64,000 bases of DNA from Bacteroidales bacterium (GCA_017519865.1 JAFWRQ010000014.1:62001-126000); one strand, 5' to 3'; counted from the first letter of the stretch, positions 1-8,431 are shown. Notes: generated by a model not told the origin, from the letters alone. Numbers and translations are program-made.

Positions 1-75
1 TCGCGGCTCCCCATGGAGTTCGCGATGGAGGCAAGCAAACTGCTGCAAGTTTCACTTGAAGGATCCGTAGGATGA
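1..75 (+). CDS. sufB: SufB C-terminus (Fe-S cluster scaffold), partial
   Basis: The window opens inside a gene read in frame 1 that ends with TGA at 73-75. The 24 visible residues contain LPMEFAMEASKLL and end in LEGSVG, matching the conserved end of SufB, where the sequence is typically MEYAVELNRL...MEGSVG. SufB is the scaffold subunit of the SufBCD complex that builds Fe-S clusters in the cytoplasm. The identification is supported by sufC and sufD downstream on the same strand. Only the extreme C-terminus is present. The stop lies one base before the ATG of the next gene, so translation is probably coupled. Confidence 0.85.
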   Translation, partial: SRLPMEFAMEASKLLQVSLEGSVG

Positions 76-76
76 T

Positions 77-661
77 ATGAACTGGCTAGATCTCGTTTCT
101 TCGATACTCGGTCTGACCTGCGTCGTACTCGCAGGCCGGAACAGCAAATACAACTTCTGGGTAGGCTACCTTTATACCGCCGCCCTGTTCTTCCTTTTCT
201 GGGAGAAGAACCTCGTCGCCTCGCTGATGCTTCAGCCGGTTTCCCTGGGCATCAACATAATGGGACACTACCGTTGGACCCATCCGCGCGAGAATGAAAA
301 GAGCTCCAAGGACGGCAGTGCGTTGAAAGTGACCATGCTGAGCTGGCCTGAGAGGGCACTGTGCGCGGTGGCTGTCTTTGTGATAGCCTTCGCCTGGGGA
401 TGGCTGCTGGACAGGCTTTTCCCGGCCGATCCGCATCCTTACCTCGACTCCTGCGTGACGGTACTGATCCTGATGGCCCAGTTCCTCTCCGCGCAGAAGA
501 AATGGGACTGCTGGGTGGCCTGGTTGATTGTCAACGTGACTCAGATGGCACTGCACCTTTCGGTGGGGAACGTATTCATGCCCATCGTGTGCGGACTATA
601 CCTCATCAACGGCATCATCTCGCTGCGCAATTGGGGTAAACTATACAACAAGAACGCTTAA
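77..661 (+). CDS. pnuC: PnuC-type nicotinamide riboside (or thiamine) transporter
   Basis: A 194-residue, highly hydrophobic protein with about seven predicted membrane segments. It has the PnuC pattern: an N-terminal NWLDLVSSILG, a central QPVSLGINIMGHYRW segment and a C-terminal WLIVNVTQMALHL helix followed by YLINGIISLRNW. PnuC proteins are facilitators, related in fold to SWEETs, that let nicotinamide riboside cross the inner membrane. Bacteroidota also have PnuT relatives that carry thiamine, and the substrate cannot be decided here. The gene is unusual in sitting between sufB and sufC, starting one base after the sufB stop and ending 12 bases before sufC. No Shine-Dalgarno sequence is visible. 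Confidence 0.8.
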   Translation: MNWLDLVSSILGLTCVVLAGRNSKYNFWVGYLYTAALFFLFWEKNLVASLMLQPVSLGINIMGHYRWTHPRENEKSSKDGSALKVTMLSWPERALCAVAVFVIAFAWGWLLDRLFPADPHPYLDSCVTVLILMAQFLSAQKKWDCWVAWLIVNVTQMALHLSVGNVFMPIVCGLYLINGIISLRNWGKLYNKNA

Positions 662-673
662 TATCAGATCTTT

Positions 674-1426
674 ATGACTGACGACAACATACTGCTTGAC
701 ATCCGCGGACTCCACGCCTCAATAGGCGACAAGGAGATACTCAAGGGGATCGACATGACGATCCGCAAGGGCGAAGTCCACGCGGTCATGGGTCCGAACG
801 GCGCCGGCAAGAGCACGCTTTCAGCAGTGCTCGTGGGGCGCCCGGACTACACCGTCACCGCCGGCACGGTGACGTTCCTCGGGAGGGACCTTCTGTCCCT
901 CAGCCCCGAGGAACGCTCGTGGGCCGGCCTCTTCCTCTCTTTCCAGTACCCCATCGAAATTCCCGGAGTCAGCATTACCAATTTCATGAAGGCGGCAGTC
1001 AACGCCCGCCGCAAGGCGCAGGGCCTCGAGGACCTGAAGCCCTCCGAGTTCATCAAACTGATGAAAGAGAAGATGGCACTGGTCCAGATGAAGGGTGAGT
1101 TCGCCAAGCGTGAGGTCAACGTGGGCTTCTCAGGAGGTGAGAAAAAGCGCAACGAGATATTCCAGATGGCCATGCTGGAGCCGACGCTGTCCATCCTCGA
1201 CGAGACCGACAGCGGTCTGGACGTCGACGCGCTCCGCATCGTTGCGGACGGCGTCAACGCCTTGCGCTCGCCTGAGAAGAGCGCCATCGTCATCACCCAC
1301 TACCAGCGCCTGCTGGAGTATATCGTCCCCGATGTGGTGCACGTACTCAAGGACGGCCGCTTCGTCAAGACCGGTGGCCGCGAGCTGGTGGATTTCATTG
1401 ACCGTAACGGATACGACGGATTCTAG
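674..1426 (+). CDS. sufC: SufC, Fe-S assembly ATPase
   Basis: A 250-residue ABC-type ATPase. The Walker A motif GPNGAGKST is at residues 40-48, the signature FSGGE at 152-156, and the Walker B/catalytic segment ILDETDSGLDVDAL at 174-187, which is typical of SufC. SufC is the cytosolic ATPase of SufBCD and drives the conformational change that exposes the assembly site. Length and motif order are normal for the family. It lies between the pnuC-like gene and sufD, three bases before the latter, in what is clearly one operon. Confidence 0.95.
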   Translation: MTDDNILLDIRGLHASIGDKEILKGIDMTIRKGEVHAVMGPNGAGKSTLSAVLVGRPDYTVTAGTVTFLGRDLLSLSPEERSWAGLFLSFQYPIEIPGVSITNFMKAAVNARRKAQGLEDLKPSEFIKLMKEKMALVQMKGEFAKREVNVGFSGGEKKRNEIFQMAMLEPTLSILDETDSGLDVDALRIVADGVNALRSPEKSAIVITHYQRLLEYIVPDVVHVLKDGRFVKTGGRELVDFIDRNGYDGF

Positions 1427-1429
1427 GCC

Positions 1430-2113
1430 ATGAAGGAGAAGATCATAGACAGGGGACACTACGTCGCGGCACCGACCCCGGAGGGGGCGGTGGTCGTGCC
1501 GGTTGGCCAGCGCCTGTCGCTGTGCGACGCGCTGTCCGGGCCGCACGCCTTCGTCCTTGAGGCCGGGGCCTCGCTGGACCTGTGCCTGCTGGCCTTCCCG
1601 GGCTCCTCGACGGGGACGGAACTGACCGTCGACCTGGTCGGAGAGGGTGCCGAAGCATCGCTTTCAGGCCTGTATGTCTGCAAGGAAGGGGAGTTCTCGC
1701 TGAAGGTGATCGTGCGCCATCGTGTCGGCGGCTGCGTGTCCAACCAGCTTTTCAAGGGCATAGTGACCGGCTCCGCCCGGGCAGCGTTTGACGGGCGCAT
1801 CATCGTTGCGCCGGATGCCCAGAAGACCAAAGCCTATCAGACCGACCATAACCTGCTGCTGGGCGTCGATGCGCGCGCCGAGACGCGGCCGCAGCTGGAG
1901 ATCTACGCCGATGACGTGGAGTGCTCGCACGGCGCCACGGTCGGCCGTCTCGACGAGTCGGGGCAGTTCTATATGCAGTCCCGCGGCATTCCCGAACGGG
2001 AAGCCAGGGTGCTGCAGATGATTTCGTTCCTGTCACCGGTGCTGGAACACGTGCCGGAGGAGCGTCGCGAGGAAGTCGCGGCGCGTATCGAACAAACCGT
2101 CCGCAGCCTATGA
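1430..2113 (+). CDS. sufD: Short SufD-like Fe-S assembly protein
   Basis: A 227-residue protein with the SufB/SufD core: beta-helix-like repeats, then the C-terminal segment ECSHGATVGRLDE followed by YMQSRGIPEREAR. These are hallmark motifs of SufD, and the His after CS corresponds to the family's SufB-SufD interface histidine. Usual SufD proteins have about 430-450 residues, so roughly the N-terminal 200 residues are absent. The ATG follows the sufC stop by three bases, leaving no room for a longer form in this frame. No sufS (cysteine desulfurase) follows; ispE overlaps the stop instead. The SufBCD partnership is inferred from context. Confidence 0.85.
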   Translation: MKEKIIDRGHYVAAPTPEGAVVVPVGQRLSLCDALSGPHAFVLEAGASLDLCLLAFPGSSTGTELTVDLVGEGAEASLSGLYVCKEGEFSLKVIVRHRVGGCVSNQLFKGIVTGSARAAFDGRIIVAPDAQKTKAYQTDHNLLLGVDARAETRPQLEIYADDVECSHGATVGRLDESGQFYMQSRGIPEREARVLQMISFLSPVLEHVPEERREEVAARIEQTVRSL

Positions 2114-2961
2114 TCTCGTATCCCAATGTCAAGGTCAACCTTGGACTGAGCGTCCTGCGGAAGCGCCCCGACGGCTATCACGACCTCGAGACGCTGTTCA
2201 TCCCGTACTTTGACATTCACGATACGCTGGAGATAATCACCGGAGACGACTTCAGTCGTACCTCCGCCTCGCTCTTTGAACGGTATTCCAATATAAGGCA
2301 GGCCATCCGGGAGGACGGGAAGGTAATGGTGACGATCGCGAAGGCCGGGGGAGTGGACTGGGATCCGCTGGAGGATTTGACCGTCAAGGCTTACGGGCTG
2401 CTTGACGAGGAGTTCGGCCTGCCTCCGGTCAAGATATTCCTGGAAAAGACCGCTCCCGTGGGCGCGGGGCTGGGCGGCGGCTCGGCTGATGCGGCCTTCG
2501 CGCTCCGAATGCTCTCCGAGCTCTTCGCGCTCGGCCTCGACGATGCCGCCCTGGCCGCACGCGCCTCCCGCCTTGGCAGCGACTGCGCCTTCTTCGTCTA
2601 CAACCGCCCCATGTTCGGCAGCGGCCGCGGAGAGGTCTTGGAGCCCTGCGGCATTGACCTTTCGCACTATGTGCTGCAGGTCATCGTGCCGGAGGGCGTG
2701 AGCGTCGGCACGGCCGACGCCTACCGCGGCATTGTGCCGCGGGAGGCGGCCGGAGGCCGCGCCCTGCCGCTCCGCGAGGCGCTTGCGCGCCCCGTCGCGG
2801 AGTGGCGCGACTGTCTCGTCAACGACTTCGAGACCACCGTTTTCGCCAAATACCCGGCAATCTCCGGGGCCAAGCAAGCCCTCTATGACGCCGGTGCCAT
2901 ATATGCCTCGATGTCCGGCAGCGGCTCCGCCGTTTTCGGACTCTTCCCCCGACAAACCTGA
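2110..2961 (+). CDS. ispE: 4-diphosphocytidyl-2-C-methyl-D-erythritol kinase (IspE)
   Basis: A 283-residue GHMP kinase that phosphorylates CDP-ME in the MEP pathway of isoprenoid synthesis, in the cytosol. It begins MISYPNVKVNLGLSV, the IspE-type N-terminus with the substrate-binding Lys and Asn, and carries the ATP-binding GHMP motif PVGAGLGGGSADAA at about residues 116-129. RLGSDCAFF and a C-terminal MSGSGSAVFGLF follow, all standard. The open frame extends upstream to 1921, but homology begins at the ATG at 2110, whose ATGA overlaps the sufD stop. This gives a coupled start and a normal length. Confidence 0.95.
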   Translation: MISYPNVKVNLGLSVLRKRPDGYHDLETLFIPYFDIHDTLEIITGDDFSRTSASLFERYSNIRQAIREDGKVMVTIAKAGGVDWDPLEDLTVKAYGLLDEEFGLPPVKIFLEKTAPVGAGLGGGSADAAFALRMLSELFALGLDDAALAARASRLGSDCAFFVYNRPMFGSGRGEVLEPCGIDLSHYVLQVIVPEGVSVGTADAYRGIVPREAAGGRALPLREALARPVAEWRDCLVNDFETTVFAKYPAISGAKQALYDAGAIYASMSGSGSAVFGLFPRQT

Positions 2962-2967
2962 CAGATT

Positions 2968-4119
2968 ATGTATAAGACCCAAGGACTAAAAAACAGCCGC
3001 ATCGAAGTTGCGGACGCCCTCCGGGGCATTGCCGTAGCCGGCATCATCCTCTACCATTCAGTGGAGCATTTCAACCTCGGCACCGCCCAGAGTGCATCGC
3101 TCTCCTTCCCGTTTGATGGCACCGTCTTCAACGTGCTTACAGTATTGCTCTCCGGCAAGATGTACGGCATTTTTGCTCTCCTGTTCGGTCTCAGCTTCTT
3201 CATCCAGCGGGACAATCAGGCGCAGAAGGGCAAGGATTTCTCCCTGCGTTTTGCCTGGCGAATGGTCCTGCTGTTCGGTTTCGGCGTCCTGAACATGGTG
3301 TTCTACAACGGTGACATCCTCACTTTCTATGCGCTGGTGGGCCTTCTGATGATTCCCGCAGGGTATCTCAGTACACCGGTGCTCTGGGGGCTCACGATAC
3401 TGCTGCTGATACAGCCGGTCGAGATTTACAGTATGATCTCCGGGTGGAAGCCGGACATCTCCCCGATGATGAAGTATTACGGTGAGTTGGGTCCGGCCAA
3501 CTCCGAGGGCACATTCCTGCAGTCTGCTGCCGCTAGCCTGAAGAACGGATTCATGGCCTCTCTGTACTGGTTCATCTGGAAGGGTCGTCTCACCCAGACC
3601 CTCGGCCTGTTCTACCTTGGCATCCTCTTCGGTCGCACGAGGCTTTTCTACAACGAGGGTAACCATCTGAAGATCTGGAGAGTGGTCTTCTTCGTCGTCA
3701 CTCTTCTCATCTTAGCCGGAGTCGTCTTCGGTCATTGGAGGAATGGAGACGTCAGCTTCGGTAAGGCCAACAGCCTGCTCCGTCCTCTCTTCAACCTCGC
3801 CATCCTGCTGTTCATCGTATCCGGCGTGACGTTGCTCTGGTACCGCTTCGCAGGCTTCCGCAAGAGCCTCTCGCACATCTGCTTCTTCGGCAGGATGTCG
3901 TTGACCAACTATCTGCTGTCGTCCATTATCGGCTGCACCATCTTCTACGGATGGGGCCTGGGAATGTACAAGTATTTGGGAGTTACGCTCTCGCTGCTCA
4001 CGGGCATCGCCATTGTCACGCTGCAGATAGTGCTCCTCTACCAGTGGTCCAAGAAGCATCAGCGCGGTCCGCTGGAGACCATCTGGCGCAAACTCACCTG
4101 GATAGGAAGCGACAATTGA
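2968..4119 (+). CDS. DUF418-family membrane protein
   Basis: A 383-residue polytopic membrane protein with about ten hydrophobic segments. It starts with a short polar tail and then IEVADALRGIAVAGIILYH, the typical opening of YeiB/DUF418 and heparan-alpha-glucosaminide acetyltransferase-like proteins. The C-terminal half, containing FGRMSLTNYLLSSII and LLYQWSKKHQRGPLETIWRKLTW, matches the DUF418 domain. The family's function is unknown; an acyl- or acetyl-transfer role at the inner membrane is often suspected. It begins six bases after ispE and is probably in the same transcript. Confidence 0.85.
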   Translation: MYKTQGLKNSRIEVADALRGIAVAGIILYHSVEHFNLGTAQSASLSFPFDGTVFNVLTVLLSGKMYGIFALLFGLSFFIQRDNQAQKGKDFSLRFAWRMVLLFGFGVLNMVFYNGDILTFYALVGLLMIPAGYLSTPVLWGLTILLLIQPVEIYSMISGWKPDISPMMKYYGELGPANSEGTFLQSAAASLKNGFMASLYWFIWKGRLTQTLGLFYLGILFGRTRLFYNEGNHLKIWRVVFFVVTLLILAGVVFGHWRNGDVSFGKANSLLRPLFNLAILLFIVSGVTLLWYRFAGFRKSLSHICFFGRMSLTNYLLSSIIGCTIFYGWGLGMYKYLGVTLSLLTGIAIVTLQIVLLYQWSKKHQRGPLETIWRKLTWIGSDN

Positions 4120-4120
4120 T

Positions 4121-5980
4121 ATGGGAAGCATTTACCGGGAACGTGTAGAGGCCCTGAGGGCGCTGATGCGCGAGCGGGGCTGGGATGCCGTGGTCGTCTC
4201 CGGATCCGATCCGCACTGCAGCGAGTATCCTGCTCCCCGCTGGAAGCAGGTCGAGTGGCTGTCGGGGTTCACCGGAGAGGCCGGCGACATAGTCGTCACG
4301 GCTTCCCACGCCGGACTCTGGACCGACACGCGCTACTTCATCCAGGCTGTCAGGCAGTTGGAAGGCAGTGGCATCGTCCTGCACAAGACCCGCGTCCCTG
4401 AGCAGGTGCTGATACCGGAATGGCTGGCTGAAGATGCGCTGGCGGGAAAGGACCGCTGCGTCGTCGTCGCAGTCGACGGCCTCTGCCAGGGCGTGAGCGC
4501 CGTCGAGGGCTTGAAGGCCGCCTTCGCGGCCGCCGGCCGCACCGAGGGCTCCCCGGACGAGGACGGATTCCGTATAGTATCCGTTCCGGATATGCTGGAG
4601 GACCTCTGGGAAGGCCGTCCGCCCGTGCCTCAGACCCCGGTCATCACGCTGGGCGCAGACCTGACGGGCGAGGACCGCTGGAGCCGCATCGGCTGGCTTC
4701 GCGGCATAGCCGCGGAAGCCGGCTGCGACGCGGTCCTGCTAACCTCCCTTGACGAGATAGCCTGGCTCCTGAACGTGCGCGGCTCCGACATAGAGTACAA
4801 TCCTCTGGTCATCTCCTACCTGCTGGTCACGATGGAGACCGTCGAGTGGTTTGTAAGGAAGGGCAGCCTGATCGACGCGGACACCCGCGACAGTTTCCAG
4901 GAACTCAAGGATGACGGCATCGACGTCCTGAACTATGACGACGTAGCCTTCACCCTGACCGGCGAAATGGAGGACGGGGCGGTTCAGCGGCTGGCGGTGG
5001 ACCCCTCTTCGCTGAATTACAATCTTTATAACATACTGAAAACCAATTCCTCCGAAGGTTCTCTCCTCGAATGGGAGTCGCCTGTAGCCCTCCGCAAGGC
5101 CGTCAAGAATCCTGTTGAGATCGAAGGGATGCGGGACATCCACGTCGAGGACGGCGTGGCGATGGAGCGCTTCCTCTACTGGCTGGAGAAGTCCGTGGGA
5201 AACGGCGGAATGGTGAATGAATGGGACGCCGCCTGCAGGCTAGGCTCGCTCCGCGCGGAGATTGCCGGGTACAGGGGCGACAGTTTCGAGACCATTTCCG
5301 CATACGGCGAGGGAGCCGCGCTTCCGCACTACATCACCCCGCGCACTGGCGCCCCTGTACTGGAGCCGCGGGGGCTGTACCTCGTGGACAGCGGCGGGCA
5401 GTATATGAACGGTACGACCGACATCACCCGCACCATCCCTCTGGGTCCTTGCACTATGCTTGAAAAGGAGGACTATACCCTCGTGCTGAAGGGACACATC
5501 GACCTGGCCATGGCGGTGTTCCCGCGCGGAACGGCGGGCTGCCAGCTGGACGTGCTGGCACGCAGCCCGCTCTGGCGCGCGCGCCGCAACTTCGGCCACG
5601 GTACAGGCCACGGGGTCGGATTCTTCCTCGGCGTCCACGAAGGCCCTCAGGATATCCGCCAGAACTTCAACCGCACGCCCATCCTTCCCGGAATGATCAC
5701 TTCCGACGAGCCGGGCATCTACCGCGAAGGGATGCATGGCGTTCGCCACGAGAACCTCATCCTCTGTGTCGAGGACGAGCGCAACGCCTTCGGCGACTGG
5801 CTCCGCTTCGAGACGCTTACCCTCTGCCATTTCGATACCTCCGCCGTCATCCTGGACCTCCTTGACCGCGACGAGATCGAGTGGCTCAATGCCTACAACG
5901 CGCGCGTCTGCCGCACGCTGGCGCCGCTGCTGCCTCCGGAGGAGGCCGAGTGGCTCGCGCGCAAGTGCCGCGCCATCTGA
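4121..5980 (+). CDS. Xaa-Pro aminopeptidase (M24 family)
   Basis: A 619-residue cytosolic metallopeptidase of the three-domain aminopeptidase P type: two creatinase-like N-terminal domains, the M24 pita-bread domain and a C-terminal extension. The five metal ligands are visible: Asp in YLVDSGGQY (about residue 423), Asp in TTDITRT (about 434), His in HGTGHGVG (about 497), Glu in TSDEPGIY (about 529) and Glu in RHENLI (about 543). It removes N-terminal residues preceding proline. The length matches the long, eukaryote-like form common in Bacteroidota. It starts one base after the DUF418 stop. Confidence 0.93.
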   Translation: MGSIYRERVEALRALMRERGWDAVVVSGSDPHCSEYPAPRWKQVEWLSGFTGEAGDIVVTASHAGLWTDTRYFIQAVRQLEGSGIVLHKTRVPEQVLIPEWLAEDALAGKDRCVVVAVDGLCQGVSAVEGLKAAFAAAGRTEGSPDEDGFRIVSVPDMLEDLWEGRPPVPQTPVITLGADLTGEDRWSRIGWLRGIAAEAGCDAVLLTSLDEIAWLLNVRGSDIEYNPLVISYLLVTMETVEWFVRKGSLIDADTRDSFQELKDDGIDVLNYDDVAFTLTGEMEDGAVQRLAVDPSSLNYNLYNILKTNSSEGSLLEWESPVALRKAVKNPVEIEGMRDIHVEDGVAMERFLYWLEKSVGNGGMVNEWDAACRLGSLRAEIAGYRGDSFETISAYGEGAALPHYITPRTGAPVLEPRGLYLVDSGGQYMNGTTDITRTIPLGPCTMLEKEDYTLVLKGHIDLAMAVFPRGTAGCQLDVLARSPLWRARRNFGHGTGHGVGFFLGVHEGPQDIRQNFNRTPILPGMITSDEPGIYREGMHGVRHENLILCVEDERNAFGDWLRFETLTLCHFDTSAVILDLLDRDEIEWLNAYNARVCRTLAPLLPPEEAEWLARKCRAI

Positions 5981-6012
5981 CATTACACTAACCTTTTAAT
6001 ACCAATTGATTT

Positions 6013-7155
6013 ATGAAAAAAATCCTTACCGTTTTGGCAGCCGCTCTGCTGTTTGCAGGCGCCGCTTCTGCCCAGGAGATCGCCAATTTCTCCCGTGGCC
6101 AGCAGGTCGTTTCCCCTGAGGTTACCGCCGAAGGTATCACTTTCAGGCTTGCCGCCGACTACGCTACCGTAGTATCCCTGACAGGCAACTGGATGACCCA
6201 GGGCGAGGGCCCTGTCGCCATGACCAAGGGCCAGGGTGGTGTCTGGGAAGTCACCATTCCGCTTCTCGAGCCCGAGATTTACACCTACAACTTCATCGTG
6301 GACGGCGTTGCGGTCAACGACCCCGCCAACTTCAAGGTCCAGCGTGACGGCACCCGCTTCCTCAACATGGTCTTCGTGCCCGGCGCACGTTCTTCCGTCT
6401 ACAACGAGGCCAAGCACCGCGGCAACCTCACCACCCTGTGGTATGACAGCGCCCTGCTCGGCATCAACCGCCGTATGGTCGTCTACACCCCTTATGGCTA
6501 TGACGATCCAAAGAACAAGAAGGTCAAATATCCTGTCCTCTACCTCCTCCACGGTGGCGGCGGCGACGAGGAAGCCTGGTCTTCCATGGGCCGTGCCGCG
6601 CAGATCCTTGACAACCTCATCGAGCAGGGCAAGGCCGTCCCGATGATCGTCGTCATGCCTAACGGCAACCCCAACCAGCAGGCTGCCCCGACCCTCGGCA
6701 TCGAGACCTCCAACGTCAATTTCCGTGATCCGGCTTATGCGAATGCTTATGTCAAGAGCCTTGTGACCGAGATCGTTCCCTTCATCGAGAAGCAGTTCCG
6801 CGCCATCCCGAAGCCCGCTTCGCGCGCCATCTCCGGCCTTTCGATGGGCGGCGGCCACACCCTCACCGCTTCGCAGCTCTATCCTTCCGTCTTCGATTAC
6901 ATCTGCCCCCAGTCCATCAGCTCGCAGGACACTCCTGAGATCCGCGCCCAACTGCGCGCCCTCAAGAATGACGGCTACAAGCTCTACTGGTTCGGTGTCG
7001 GCAAGACCGACTTCCTCTATGAGGGTGCCCTTACCCTCGACAAGATCCTGACCGAGGAAGGCCTTCCTCACACCTTCTTCGTCTCCGAGGGCGGCCACGA
7101 GTGGAAGAACTGGCGTCTCTATCTCCAGACCTTCGCACCGCTTCTGTTCAAGTAA
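6013..7155 (+). CDS. Secreted esterase (CE1-like) with N-terminal CBM48/E-set domain
   Basis: A 380-residue protein. Residues 1-20 (MKKILTVLAAALLFAGAASA then Q) form a classical signal peptide. Next comes an immunoglobulin-like E-set domain, as in carbohydrate-binding family 48 (FRLAADYATVVSLTGNW through YTYNFIVDGV). The rest is an alpha/beta hydrolase of the esterase D/feruloyl esterase type with nucleophile motif GLSMGGG, the oxyanion segment YLLHGGGGDEEAW and a terminal His in EGGHEW. Such proteins deacylate plant polysaccharide side chains in the periplasm. The substrate here is not known and no glycanase neighbours it. Its codons are more biased toward C-ending synonyms than those of its neighbours, which may indicate good expression. 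Confidence 0.85.
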   Translation: MKKILTVLAAALLFAGAASAQEIANFSRGQQVVSPEVTAEGITFRLAADYATVVSLTGNWMTQGEGPVAMTKGQGGVWEVTIPLLEPEIYTYNFIVDGVAVNDPANFKVQRDGTRFLNMVFVPGARSSVYNEAKHRGNLTTLWYDSALLGINRRMVVYTPYGYDDPKNKKVKYPVLYLLHGGGGDEEAWSSMGRAAQILDNLIEQGKAVPMIVVMPNGNPNQQAAPTLGIETSNVNFRDPAYANAYVKSLVTEIVPFIEKQFRAIPKPASRAISGLSMGGGHTLTASQLYPSVFDYICPQSISSQDTPEIRAQLRALKNDGYKLYWFGVGKTDFLYEGALTLDKILTEEGLPHTFFVSEGGHEWKNWRLYLQTFAPLLFK

Positions 7156-7193
7156 AAAACAGTAGCGTTTGCTGGTTTTTTCGGAAAAAACCC

Positions 7194-7201
7194 TATCTTT
7201 G
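7194..7201 (+). promoter_or_regulatory. -7 box for tRNA-Val
   Basis: TATCTTTG matches the Bacteroidota -7 consensus TAnnTTTG. A TTTG at 7168-7171 lies roughly where a -33 element is expected. Transcription would start just before or inside the hairpin at 7203-7236. Confidence 0.7.
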
Positions 7202-7202
7202 C

Positions 7203-7240
7203 AGTCCGGAACAATCCCAAGGGACCGTTCCGGACTTTTT
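7203..7240 (+). repeat. Perfect 10-bp hairpin plus T-tract between promoter and tRNA
   Basis: AGTCCGGAAC (7203-7212) is perfectly complementary to GTTCCGGACT (7227-7236) across a 14-base loop. The loop itself contains TCCC and GGGA, which can extend the pairing, and TTTT follows. It has the form of an intrinsic terminator but sits directly upstream of the tRNA. It may be an attenuator, a processing signal, or the terminator of an otherwise unseen short leader RNA. Confidence 0.7.
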
Positions 7241-7242
7241 AA

Positions 7243-7317
7243 GGGACTTTAGCTCAGTCGGTTTAGAGCGCTTGCTTCACACGCAAGAGGTCAGCAGTTC
7301 GAATCTGCTAAGTCCCA
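7243..7317 (+). tRNA. tRNA-Val (anticodon CAC)
   Basis: A complete 75-base cloverleaf. The acceptor stem GGGACTT (7243-7249) pairs with AAGTCCC (7310-7316) and A is the discriminator base. The anticodon stem is CTTGC/GCAAG around loop TTCACAC, giving anticodon CAC, which reads GTG (valine). The T-arm contains GTTCGAATC. The 3' CCA is not encoded, as is usual in this phylum. Confidence 0.95.
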
Positions 7318-7328
7318 CACCTGATATG

Positions 7329-7363
7329 AGACGTTTACAGAGATGTAAACGTCTTTTCTTTTT
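7329..7363 (+). terminator. Intrinsic terminator of tRNA-Val
   Basis: AGACGTTTACA (7329-7339) and TGTAAACGTCT (7344-7354) form a perfect 11-bp stem with a GAGA loop, followed by a T-rich tract to 7363. Confidence 0.9.
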
Positions 7364-7573
7364 ATAAGGGGCGTGAAAAGGGCGTGATTTTAGCCTGTTT
7401 TAACCCTCATTTAACCCGCTTCAAAACTCATCTATCTTCCTGAAAGGAGATGATGACTCATACTTGAAATGCAGTGGTTTTGAAAAATGGTGCAGGGGTT
7501 ATGAAAACTCGTGTACTGCTATGAAATTTTAGCCCGACACTTTTGTGTCAGGTTATGTGTATTCGTGCGGACT

Positions 7574-8431
7574 TTACTCACAGAAGTTGTTGTCTCCTGG
7601 ATGGCACCAGTGAGGTATTTCTTGCTTAAACTCTTCAACGGCATTTGTATTGAACGTAAACGTTTCGATAACCCCGTCTCCATAGTAACTCTCCATTATG
7701 GCCTCATGAACAAAGAAATCTCCAAAGATTGCATCGCAATCTGCGCATCCAAAAGAAAGATATGAGTCCCCCACTGTATTACTGTATCTTCTCTTAATGG
7801 TCGCAAGATTGAAATACTCCTTTCCTGGTCCATTAACATACTGCTCCACCTTCTCCACAATTCTCTTGTCGAATGAGAACTTGCTGTCAGACCACATTCT
7901 TTCCGCTTCCATCTCTGAAATCTCTGCATTACAAGCAGATTTGAATGGAGAAAGGAAGTAGATGTGATTGATCGATCCACACCTGTTACAAGGCATTTCA
8001 ATGAAGTTGACTTCAACAGAGGGAATAGGTTTCAAAGTTGAGCAGAATTTGATTCCTCCGCAAACAAAGTCATGAATAAATACACCAAGAGGCAACATCT
8101 TACGCCCCTTCAATGATACATAAAGGGAATTGTCACATTCCACAATCTTGAAAACCGGTAAATCTTCCTTTTCCTGTCGTCGCTTAGACGGATCATTCTC
8201 AAATAGCCAGCAAGCAATAATACCTTCTCGAATGTATATAGCCTGTCTCTCTTCTGTTCTTTTATATGTCTGTGGCGATAATTGAACTTCGAAAGCGAAT
8301 TTCCTATCACCATTTTCGGCATATACATCTGCTCTCCACCCATTACCTCTGTACTCACATTCACTATTAAACCCAAGAGCTAATAGGATGTCTCGTATTT
8401 CATTCTGGATTCTTATGTGTAAAGGGCCCAT
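7574..8431 (-). CDS. CoiA-like nuclease-fold protein with two CxxC pairs
   Basis: A 285-residue protein of unclear exact role. Residues 1-80 resemble the PD-(D/E)xK-type domain of competence protein CoiA and relatives: ADVYA with Asp35, then FAFEVQLS with Glu48 and Gln50, a conserved YKRTEERQAIYIREGI helix and IIACWLF. Cys pairs at about 148/151 (CNRC) and 229/232 (CADC) suggest a zinc site in the C-terminal half. A nuclease activity is inference from the fold signature only. The gene is AT-rich compared with the core genome and lies just downstream of tRNA-Val, consistent with acquisition. No partner competence genes are nearby. Confidence 0.6.
   Translation of the reverse strand: MGPLHIRIQNEIRDILLALGFNSECEYRGNGWRADVYAENGDRKFAFEVQLSPQTYKRTEERQAIYIREGIIACWLFENDPSKRRQEKEDLPVFKIVECDNSLYVSLKGRKMLPLGVFIHDFVCGGIKFCSTLKPIPSVEVNFIEMPCNRCGSINHIYFLSPFKSACNAEISEMEAERMWSDSKFSFDKRIVEKVEQYVNGPGKEYFNLATIKRRYSNTVGDSYLSFGCADCDAIFGDFFVHEAIMESYYGDGVIETFTFNTNAVEEFKQEIPHWCHPGDNNFCE

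Noticed and set aside
7101..7367. 88-residue open frame on the plus strand across the tRNA-Val region
   Set aside because: It runs through the end of the esterase gene, the tRNA and its terminator; the frame is open by chance.
7511..7765. 84-residue plus-strand frame opposite the CoiA-like gene
   Set aside because: It overlaps the better supported minus-strand gene, has no recognisable motif and no promoter.
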